Source: an uncultured Schlesneria sp.
GTDB taxonomy: Bacteria > Planctomycetota > Planctomycetia > Planctomycetales > Planctomycetaceae
DNA: 64,000 bases
Reading direction: 5' to 3'
Assembly (NCBI GenBank): GCA_903871875.1
Contig: CAIQIR010000033.1
Location: forward strand, 1 to 64,000
Position 1 is the first letter of the stretch; every line of letters starts with the position of its first letter. This document shows, one piece after another, positions 9,450-17,002 of the stretch. Below the pieces are notes generated by a model that did not search any database, was not told the DNA's origin, and was given only the letters and a program-made list of their open reading frames with translations. Made by a program: the position numbers and the translations under genes.

Positions 9450-12400
9450 TTATTCCTCAACCGGAGGGACGGGCGGACGAGGTCGCGGTTTCGGAGGCGG
9501 CCCGGCACCGGCATCCGTCCGTTTGGCCGGTCGCGGAACGGCGGGGGAAGCACCGGAGGTTGGGGTACCCGTACCGGGCACAACCGGCGTTTCGGTGGAC
9601 TTGGGCCGCGGCCTGGCTGTCGCGGTTGTTGAGGCAGCTGTCGATGTCTGCGGCTTGGCTGTTGGCGTTGGTTTTGAGGGCGTCGTTGCTGTGGACGTGG
9701 GTAAGGTAAAGACCGGCGGCTGCGGCTTCTCGACCGCAATCCCGGTAAAAGCCACATCGGGCAAGGGACGTTTGAACGACTTGGCTTTGGGCTTGGACCT
9801 GGACTTGCCGCCGGTCAACAACACCCAGCCGATCACACCGGCCCCGGCGATCAGGCAGGCAAGAAACACGATCCAGGTCGTCGTATCGATACTGGCGGCC
9901 CGCGGCGCTGGTTCGGCGGGACGGGTGCCTGTCGGTTCCATATTCTCGGCCGTGCGAGCCGGACTGGCTTCGTGGCCCTGCTCTTCCGTCGATCGGGCAT
10001 CGTCGCGAGGGACTTCTTCTGAACGAGGAAGATCCGTTACCGACTTACCCGACTCTTTCAGCACGTCGCGATAGAGGGCATTCAGCTTGGCCCGCTTTTC
10101 TTCGGGCAGCGTTTTCATGATCGAGGCCGAGCCGATCAGTTCCATCGCGCAGACGTCCATCACCTTACGTTTTTCCTGCGGCGGCAAATCTTGCCCATAC
10201 AGGAATCGACACAGCGAAACGCTGTACCGCGCGTCGAGGAACGTCTCCACCAGTTCCGGCCGTTCGGCATAATTCTTTTGCTGCTGGATCCGTTTGGCAA
10301 TGCCGCCCCAGCCCCACAGACCGATGTCTTTGCGACCACTGATTGCCACGATGAATTTCTTGAGATCGCCGCTGGAGCCCCAGTCTTGATAAAGGGACGC
10401 GCCTTCGATCTGGGCTCGCAAATCATTGCCCCGCGCCTTCAGCACTTCGGTCAGCAACAGCTCGGCTTCCGGAAAGTCCTGTTTCAATCGGTTGCAGTGG
10501 ACCAGCCGCACCTTGACGTTCAGCAGTTGCTCGGCCGTGGCAAAGTTCGGCTCGGCCTGGGCTCGCGTCAGAATTCCATTAAACGCCGCGGCAGCCCGAT
10601 TGTAGTAGCTGGCGGTCTTGGACCGGTCGGTCGAGATTTCGCCGAGTGCGAAATAGGTTTCGCCGATCCAGCTGAGCGATCCGAAGGTCTGCCCTTCTTG
10701 CTTCTTGAACATGTCACCCAGGAACGATTCGAAGGCCGCCATCAATTTCTTGAACCGTTCGGTTTCGCCGTTGTTGCGGAACCGTTCCAGTTCGGCTTTT
10801 AACATTCGTCCCAGCCCGACATACAGGTCGGTCAGATCCGAACCGGCATCGCCCGCCGCGATCGATTCCAACGTTTTCATGGTCGCCCGGGCCTCGTTCA
10901 GCTTGTCGAGCCCCATACCGATCTCGGCCCGTAGCAGTAGCGTGTAGACGCTTTTGGCGACCGAACGACTTTGCACCCCTTTCTCAGGCCGCTGACGTTC
11001 ATCGGGCACAGCGATCGCCTTCACGATCGATTGGGGATCGTCGATCAGCAGTTTGGCCGCTTCGGCTTCTTTCCCCTGACTGAGCAGAATCTCGGCGAGA
11101 TAAATCTTGGCGCTGACCAGTTCCTGCGGCATGTCGCCGTCTTCCGGCAGCGTGGCGGACAACTTTTGAATGCCGCTTTGCAGATACTTTTCCGACACCG
11201 TTTTCCACTCGGTCAATTTCTCGGGCGAGGGTCGGGCTTCCGCGGGCAATCGAGCGGCCGTGCCATAAGCGACCCAGTAGGCTTGACCGGCCGCGAGCCG
11301 CGCTTCAGGAAACTTGGGATCGGTGTCGGGAATCTGACTGAACCAGTTTGCCGCCTCGACCGGCTGTTTGGCTGCAGTGTACAGGCGGCCCAGCACCATC
11401 CGTGCTTCGTTGGCTTTTTCGCTTTCGGGCCAGCGTGCGGCGATCAGATTGGCCGCTTTGACGATCAGCCGCATGTCGTCGAGTTTTTGTGAGGGATCGG
11501 CCGGATTGTCGTTGTAGGCCTGCACGAAGGCCGCCATCGCCAGATAAGCCGCGTCCATTGCTACGCTGTCTTCGGTATCGCTGGTGGTCCGCGCCACGAA
11601 CTGGCCCAGGATCGCCGCTTCATAATTGTGCCGCAAATAGAAATTGGTATACGCCTGCAGTAACCGCGAGGTGGCGACCTCTTTCGGATTGTCGCGGCGA
11701 TTGACCAGGGTCGCCGCCAGCTCCAGATGCCGAGCCGCTTCATTCAATTCCACGATCCAGTTTTGCTTCAATCGCGCGAGTTCTTCCGGCGGCGATTGGT
11801 CCTGGTTCCCGGCATCCAGTTCCTTCTTGATTTCTTGCGCCGAATTAAAGAACTGACGTCCCAACCCATAGGCCGCTTCGAAGTCTTCCGGTTTGCGTTC
11901 TTTGCCGCCGAGTTTGACCTGGACGCGCTGCATCAGCGCCAGCGACGCGTCTTTGTACTCACCGGGAAAACGGTTGATTTGCTGGGCGACGGTGCGGGCC
12001 TGGCGCCAGAATCGTTCCTGATCGGTTTTCGCCAGACTGCGGTTGTTGCCCAGCGTTTCGAAAGCGCGCGCTTGTTCCCATTGGATCCCCAACCCCAGTG
12101 AGGATCGCGATTCCCCCGGATTCTTTTTCAGCCAGTCTTCGACCAGATCGACCACCAGTTGATCGTCTTCGCGTTCGTGCAGGCAGATCAATTTGAACAG
12201 CAGCGTTTGCGACTTCAAGTTTTGCAGCGCCGGATCGTCACCGGGATGATCAAGCAATTCGTTGTAGATGCCCAGCGCCTTCTGCAGGTCACCCTGTTCT
12301 TCAAAACATTTCCCCTGCCAGGCCCGCGCATGCAGACCGCCCAGCTGGCTGCGATACTTCTGATGCACCTTTTCAAATTCGTCGGCCGCCTGGTTCAACA

Positions 12401-13070
12401 AGCCTTTGAATTCCCGCGCCGTGGTGTCGTACGTCTGTGCTTCCTGGTAAATGCACTTGGCCAGGTTCAGCGATTCGAGGATCAAGCTGCGTTCGATCTT
12501 CGCCCGCTCGGCATGTCGCTTCGGTTCTTTCTGTTCGTCGAGATAGGCGGGGAACTGTTTAAACGCCGTCTCGTGCTGCTCAAACGCGCGTTTCAAAATC
12601 TCGCGTGCCTTCAGCACAAACTCGCGCCCGCGTCGCTGCAAGTCGACTTTAACCCCCTTATTCGAGGGCGATTTGGACTGGAAGATTTCCACTTCCGCCT
12701 TTTGCAGCAAGATCTGCGCGCGATCCGAATTCGCGTCGCCGCTGCTGGGGTTGTCGGGATAATCGCGTGAGAACTGTTCGAGATAGGCCAGGGCCTGATC
12801 CAGTTGTTCAAACTGCTTTTCCGGATTGCGCAGGACCTTGGCGTTTTCGCGCAGCGTGATCGCCTTTTCGTACGGAATCAGCTGACGAATTTCTTCGGGC
12901 AGCGATGGCCGCTGGGCGACCTGGTCGAGATAGAGCATGGCATAGTCGAAGTAATTCCGATCACGCAGCCCCTGCACAAAATCGAGATACCGTTCTTCCG
13001 CTGGCAGGGATCGCAGGGGAGCTGCAATCACCATCAACCCGACCAATATCAACCACAACCGCGATGTCAT
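9450..13070 (-). CDS. Giant membrane-anchored TPR protein with cytoplasmic proline-rich tail
   Basis: A 1206-residue protein. A Sec signal peptide (MTSRLWLILVGLMVIAAPLR) is followed by about 950 residues of helical repeats of TPR type. A charged linker then leads to one TM helix (TWIVFLACLIAGAGVIGWVL, about 1057-1080) and a tail of about 125 residues rich in Pro, Thr, Ala and Lys, ending PRPPVPPVEE. With an exported N-terminus and one TM, the TPR region should be periplasmic and the Pro-rich tail cytosolic. The start is the ATG after AAGGAAGGAT. It is the first gene of the run leading to exbB and the exbDs. No enzyme motif is seen; it is probably a large assembly scaffold. The phased TGATCA array lies about 430-540 bp upstream. 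Confidence 0.85.
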   Translation of the reverse strand: MTSRLWLILVGLMVIAAPLRSLPAEERYLDFVQGLRDRNYFDYAMLYLDQVAQRPSLPEEIRQLIPYEKAITLRENAKVLRNPEKQFEQLDQALAYLEQFSRDYPDNPSSGDANSDRAQILLQKAEVEIFQSKSPSNKGVKVDLQRRGREFVLKAREILKRAFEQHETAFKQFPAYLDEQKEPKRHAERAKIERSLILESLNLAKCIYQEAQTYDTTAREFKGLLNQAADEFEKVHQKYRSQLGGLHARAWQGKCFEEQGDLQKALGIYNELLDHPGDDPALQNLKSQTLLFKLICLHEREDDQLVVDLVEDWLKKNPGESRSSLGLGIQWEQARAFETLGNNRSLAKTDQERFWRQARTVAQQINRFPGEYKDASLALMQRVQVKLGGKERKPEDFEAAYGLGRQFFNSAQEIKKELDAGNQDQSPPEELARLKQNWIVELNEAARHLELAATLVNRRDNPKEVATSRLLQAYTNFYLRHNYEAAILGQFVARTTSDTEDSVAMDAAYLAMAAFVQAYNDNPADPSQKLDDMRLIVKAANLIAARWPESEKANEARMVLGRLYTAAKQPVEAANWFSQIPDTDPKFPEARLAAGQAYWVAYGTAARLPAEARPSPEKLTEWKTVSEKYLQSGIQKLSATLPEDGDMPQELVSAKIYLAEILLSQGKEAEAAKLLIDDPQSIVKAIAVPDERQRPEKGVQSRSVAKSVYTLLLRAEIGMGLDKLNEARATMKTLESIAAGDAGSDLTDLYVGLGRMLKAELERFRNNGETERFKKLMAAFESFLGDMFKKQEGQTFGSLSWIGETYFALGEISTDRSKTASYYNRAAAAFNGILTRAQAEPNFATAEQLLNVKVRLVHCNRLKQDFPEAELLLTEVLKARGNDLRAQIEGASLYQDWGSSGDLKKFIVAISGRKDIGLWGWGGIAKRIQQQKNYAERPELVETFLDARYSVSLCRFLYGQDLPPQEKRKVMDVCAMELIGSASIMKTLPEEKRAKLNALYRDVLKESGKSVTDLPRSEEVPRDDARSTEEQGHEASPARTAENMEPTGTRPAEPAPRAASIDTTTWIVFLACLIAGAGVIGWVLLTGGKSRSKPKAKSFKRPLPDVAFTGIAVEKPQPPVFTLPTSTATTPSKPTPTAKPQTSTAASTTATARPRPKSTETPVVPGTGTPTSGASPAVPRPAKRTDAGAGPPPKPRPRPPVPPVEE

Positions 13071-13914
13071 CGGTTGATCCTTCCTTGAGAGGCAACAGCG
13101 AACGGCAGCGGACAGGCACGATCCGCGACGTTCGTCGGGTGTGATCCCTGGCCTCTTCCCCAAAAGGATAAATCGTGCGACACGTTTCACCACCAATGAT
13201 TCGCCGACAAGCCAGGGCCATCGTTCAGCCGCAATTATCGTTGAAGGACACCTTTTTTTCGACCGCCAAGCCTGAAATGCCACTCAACGAGCGACAGACC
13301 GCCTGCATGACAAACGAAATTCACCACGTCGCCGCAACGGCCCGCGACCTCATTTTTTCCGAAACCGATCCGCTCGCACGGCGCAAATCGTTCGCGAAGT
13401 TGGCAAACATCTGTCATGGCGTACACGTTTGCCCTCCCGTGACTTCGCCTCACCAGCAAATGTTAAAATGGGATAGAACACGTTTTTTCAGAACCGGCTG
13501 ATCAAGTTTGATCAACATTGATCAACATCCCTGTTTGATAGCGTTTGGACCACTTTTCCTCGTTGATCAAGTTTGATCGACATTGATCAACACCCCTGTT
13601 TCATAGGCTTTCGTCATCACCTGTCCCCTGAACACATTTGACCCAGCGGAATCGACGTCCTGCATCGGCCGCACCAGATCCGCCATCCCGACTCAGCGGA
13701 ATCTCGCCACTCACGACCCCGTCCGACAAGACAGCCGACTGGTTCACACGCGGCCACCCTTCGGGAAACGGCCCGAGAACATCACACAGACGCCATTATC
13801 AGCGTACGACAGAGATTGTCAACGCCATTTTTGCGCAGCGATTATTTTTCTAGATATTCGCGAAAAAGAAGATTCACCCCGGCTTCGCCTGGCCCCACCT
13901 TCCCGTTGTGACGA
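13071..13914. other. Long intergenic region (about 840 bp)
   Basis: No convincing gene is visible. It lies between the start of the giant TPR gene and the end of the second zinc-ribbon protein, both on the minus strand, so it should hold the promoter of the TPR-ExbB-ExbD run. It contains the two-unit TGATCA array described separately and an AT-rich stretch near 13840-13875 containing the palindrome TTCGCGAA. A 108-residue open frame on the plus strand across 13175-13501 has no recognisable protein character. Confidence 0.6.
13499..13606. repeat. Two 43-bp direct repeats with 10-bp-phased TGATCA palindromes
   Basis: Unit 1 (13499-13541) and unit 2 (13564-13606) are about 40/43 identical and offset by 65 bp. 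Each holds three TGATCA-type hexamers, mostly within TTGATCAA, beginning at 13499, 13509, 13519 and at 13564, 13574, 13584, exactly one helical turn apart. The middle one of unit 2 is degenerate (TGATCG). Both units continue with a conserved CCCTGTTT. This geometry suits cooperative binding of a dimeric regulator to one DNA face. The function is inferred; it could equally be an architectural or methylation (GATC) site. Confidence 0.75.
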
Positions 13915-14826
13915 TCATTTTTTGCGGGTCAGCCGCAGACCGGTCGGCTCGATCTCCATCTGCCAGCCGGCCGCGTCAACGACCGTTTGAATCACTTCGC
14001 CGATCGTCGTATTTTCCAACTCGAAGGACACATTCCCATCGAGATCGGCCGCCCCCAGTTCCTCGGCGTCATAGCGAATCTGTGCCCCTAACTGTTCCTG
14101 CAGGGCCTCCAAGAGAAATCGTCGACTGACTTTCGGTTGTTTGTACGACGTCAATTCTTGAGCGAGCTTGGCTGCGACATCAATTTTGGGCGGCGGCGGT
14201 TCAGTGGGTTGGCTGGTCACGGCCACCGGCGGCCAGGGCAACGGTCCTTCCACATTGACCGGTTCCAACGCCGATAAACTGTCGCTGTCATCAATGATGG
14301 CTGACACCGATATCTGGGGTTCCGGCGGAACAGACGTATCCTCTGGCGGCTCGACCACCGGATCGGGCGTCCGCACCGGTTCCACGGGCGGTAACGAGAC
14401 AGGACGCGAGACAATCGGCCGGGCGGCACTGAAACGAAAGCGGGGACCGAGCGCCAGGACGGCCACGAATGACACGACGGCGATCGCCAACAGCCAGGCG
14501 ACCGTGAGCGGCGAATGCAACAAGCGCTGAACGGCCGCACCCTTCGTCGGAGCCATCACCGCGACCCCGGTCTGATTGACATTGCTGCGACGAGAACTGC
14601 TTTTGGCGGACAACGGTCCGGTCGGCGCGGCTCCGGCCGACTCCACTTCCGCCGACGGCCGATCGACGGGCGCAATCCGACGAGTGATGAATTCGTCGTC
14701 ACGATCGGTGGCTTCGATGCGCAGGCTGGTTTTGCATTCCGGACAATTCACTCGTCGCCCAACGAACGAGCGATCACGGATCCGCAGGATCGTGCCGCAT
14801 TGGGGACAAGAGGATCGACCAGCCAT
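13915..14826 (-). CDS. Zinc-ribbon membrane protein with STN/secretin-like C-terminal domain
   Basis: A 303-residue protein. The N-terminus holds a four-cysteine zinc ribbon (CPQC and CPEC about 20 residues apart). An unstructured linker, one TM helix (VAWLLAIAVVSFVAVLAL, about 107-124) and a Pro-rich spacer follow. The C-terminal domain of about 80 residues begins near VSRRFLLEALQEQLG and ends GLRLTRKK. The latter pattern (amphipathic helix, NVSFELENTTIGEVIQTVV, then strands) resembles the STN/secretin N0 fold. With no signal peptide, the ribbon should be cytosolic and the STN-like domain periplasmic. It lies about 107 bp downstream of a longer paralogue. The GTG one codon earlier is a possible start; the ATG follows GAGGGA. 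The role is unknown, perhaps transmembrane signalling or envelope assembly. Confidence 0.78.
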   Translation of the reverse strand: MAGRSSCPQCGTILRIRDRSFVGRRVNCPECKTSLRIEATDRDDEFITRRIAPVDRPSAEVESAGAAPTGPLSAKSSSRRSNVNQTGVAVMAPTKGAAVQRLLHSPLTVAWLLAIAVVSFVAVLALGPRFRFSAARPIVSRPVSLPPVEPVRTPDPVVEPPEDTSVPPEPQISVSAIIDDSDSLSALEPVNVEGPLPWPPVAVTSQPTEPPPPKIDVAAKLAQELTSYKQPKVSRRFLLEALQEQLGAQIRYDAEELGAADLDGNVSFELENTTIGEVIQTVVDAAGWQMEIEPTGLRLTRKK

Positions 14827-14933
14827 CACAATCCCTCACTCAATCGATCCGCCTGACCGCTGGAGGAACAGGCTCTTTCGCGAAAATATCGTCGTCCGTA
14901 GGAATAATCCGTCATTCGTCCGCCTGCTGGCCT

Positions 14934-16880
14934 TTAAAGATCGAACGGGCTCAGTCCCCGCCGATTCGCCGCCGCGAGCGTCGTCACGAGCAGGCGTTGC
15001 TGTTTCTCATCCACAATAATGACGAGTTTTTTCTCGGGATTGACGTCCATCCCTTTTGATTCCTCGAAAATCTTGACAATCACATCTTGTACCCGGGCGC
15101 CCTGTTGTTGGAATGTCTGTTTGATATTTTTCGTAAAACCGCCCGCCTTGATCGCATCGCCGTCCAGTTCGATCGGCGTCTTGATTTCACTGCTCAGATA
15201 AGCGAACGCTTCGCTGAATGGTGTCGCTCGAAAATCCACATCGATCGTCATTTTCAGGCGATCGGCCACTCGTGCGGGAATCATCGGCCCTTCTGGCGGC
15301 ATGGGCCGGGCTTTGGTGAAGTCGGTTCTGGTCGATTCATCCCAGGCCAACAGCGATCCGAGAAACAGATTCGGAGCCGCCCGATCGGGCAGCGGAGTCA
15401 CCAGTTGGACATGGTGCGGTGCGGTTCGAAAGATGGTTGCCAAAGAAAACACTTCCACCATCGCCGGAAGCCGGCCGATCACCATCCGCTTCCCTGCTTC
15501 CGTCGGATTCATTTGCTGAATCAGCGGCACCAGCTCGCTCGCCAACCGGCCCAGTCGTGAACGGACGGTCCGTTCGAGTTTTTTCCCCGCAACCTTTTTA
15601 TTGCGCAGCACCAGATCGGAATAGAACAGCTCGGGCGTCAGGTGAAAGCTCCACGCCAGGGATTCCACATCGTCACCCAGCCAGTCGATCGCCTGTTTGA
15701 TTAAGGGACGAACGTTTTCGGGAAACCAGGCCTCGTGCAGTTGGAACGTCACGGGGGTCAGAATCAGAGTGACCTGACGATCGTGATCGGTCAGTGGCAA
15801 GAGGGGATCGATCTGCTCGGCGGGATGGCGATCGGTGATCGCCTTGACCATCTCGTCCGCCTGATTCTTCGGACAGACGACGAGTGTTTTTGGGCCGGCA
15901 ATCATGTACGCGCGTTCGCCGGAAATGTAGATCGATTGATTCTCCACTTCGATTCGCTCGCCCAGTTGTTCAATCAGGCGGCTGCGCTGCGGTTCCTCCG
16001 TCAAATGCGCGACCGCGGCGACATCCGGCAGACTGCCGCGGGGACCGGGAATCAAACAGATCAACAGTTCGTCTACTTGATCGGGTGGTCGTTGAAACAG
16101 ATCTCGCAAGGTGGATTCGACCAATTGCGCGATCGGCGGCACGCAAAACCGCAGCTCTTCGCCCAGACTGGCCGATTTCCATAACTCGGCCGGATGAAGA
16201 TTGATCACCACCTGCGTGCCGAAGGGAATGTACTGCAACTGGATCGGTCGGCCTGTGGTCGGCGAGCCTCGCAGTGCATATTCGGTCTCGGTGGGATCGA
16301 ATTCCTCCTCGTCCCGATCGGTGACTGGCGGAGCATCAGCCGGTGAATTCTCGGAGGATTTCGGAGCGGACGGCAGGGGCGGCGCGGCAGAGCGGGACGA
16401 GACCAGCACGATCCCCGCTGCCACGACGGCGATCGCCGCCAACGCCATCAAGACTCGATTTCGTTGCCGCCGGCTTTTGCTGTGCAATTCCCGCAATCGA
16501 CCCGCCGCCCCGCTGGTATCGGCTTGTTGTTCCAGCGCCGCAAAATCGGGCGGGCTGAACGCTGCGAACGGCGCATCCTCGACAGGCACAGAAGCGGGAG
16601 CGGGAGCGGGAGTCACCGCGGTCGGCGGAATAGGCGGTTCGGCGAAGTTCGGAAACACCGGTGATTCAGGAACAATCGGCGGCGTCTTTTCCTTGGGCCG
16701 CGGCGTCGGGGGTTCCTGCTCGCGGACAACCGACTTTTCAGATTCACTGGTCTGCGTCGAGTTTTCTTGCAGGATGAACGTGTGCTGGCATTTACCACAT
16801 TTGCCTTTACGTCCGAGCAAGCTGCGATCCGGCAGTTTGAGTTCGCGACCGCAGTGGGGGCAATGAATCAGGATCGACAC
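14934..16880 (-). CDS. Large zinc-ribbon membrane protein with STN-like C-terminal domain
   Basis: About 648 residues. The N-terminal zinc ribbon (CPHC then CGKC) is followed by a Pro/Glu-rich linker, one TM helix (VLMALAAIAVVAAGIVLV, about 143-160) and a large extracytoplasmic region of about 400 residues with no recognised domain. The C-terminal module of about 90 residues begins near MTIDVDFRATPFSEAFAYL and resembles the STN/secretin N0 fold. It shares its architecture with the next gene downstream, so the two are probably paralogues. The start is uncertain: GTG at 16880 begins right before the zinc ribbon (VSILIHCPHC), while a TTG at 16943 would add 21 residues. No clear ribosome site decides it. 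The central region may be a planctomycete-specific fold. Confidence 0.75.
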   Translation of the reverse strand: MSILIHCPHCGRELKLPDRSLLGRKGKCGKCQHTFILQENSTQTSESEKSVVREQEPPTPRPKEKTPPIVPESPVFPNFAEPPIPPTAVTPAPAPASVPVEDAPFAAFSPPDFAALEQQADTSGAAGRLRELHSKSRRQRNRVLMALAAIAVVAAGIVLVSSRSAAPPLPSAPKSSENSPADAPPVTDRDEEEFDPTETEYALRGSPTTGRPIQLQYIPFGTQVVINLHPAELWKSASLGEELRFCVPPIAQLVESTLRDLFQRPPDQVDELLICLIPGPRGSLPDVAAVAHLTEEPQRSRLIEQLGERIEVENQSIYISGERAYMIAGPKTLVVCPKNQADEMVKAITDRHPAEQIDPLLPLTDHDRQVTLILTPVTFQLHEAWFPENVRPLIKQAIDWLGDDVESLAWSFHLTPELFYSDLVLRNKKVAGKKLERTVRSRLGRLASELVPLIQQMNPTEAGKRMVIGRLPAMVEVFSLATIFRTAPHHVQLVTPLPDRAAPNLFLGSLLAWDESTRTDFTKARPMPPEGPMIPARVADRLKMTIDVDFRATPFSEAFAYLSSEIKTPIELDGDAIKAGGFTKNIKQTFQQQGARVQDVIVKIFEESKGMDVNPEKKLVIIVDEKQQRLLVTTLAAANRRGLSPFDL

Positions 16881-17002
16881 GATTACGCTCGGCACACCAT
16901 CGACAAACGATTTCAACAGAGGAACCGCTGCGAATGATGACAATCCTCATCGGCCGGGTCCAGCCGTGGTGCGATTAGGGTTTCCCTGCCCGATCAAACC
17001 GT

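Noticed and set aside
9523-10074. Long Val/Gly-rich open frame on the plus strand across the end of the giant TPR gene
   Set aside because: It is the reverse-strand shadow of the Pro/Ala/Thr-rich tail of the real gene; composition follows GC bias and there is no ribosome site or domain.
13175-13501. 108-residue plus-strand open frame in the region of the TGATCA array
   Set aside because: No domain, signal peptide or ribosome site; composition looks random and the frame ends in the repeat array.
13499-13606. CRISPR-like reading of the two 43-bp repeats
   Set aside because: Only two units, with internal palindromes phased at 10 bp and a spacer of 22 bp; no cas gene nearby. An operator array fits better.
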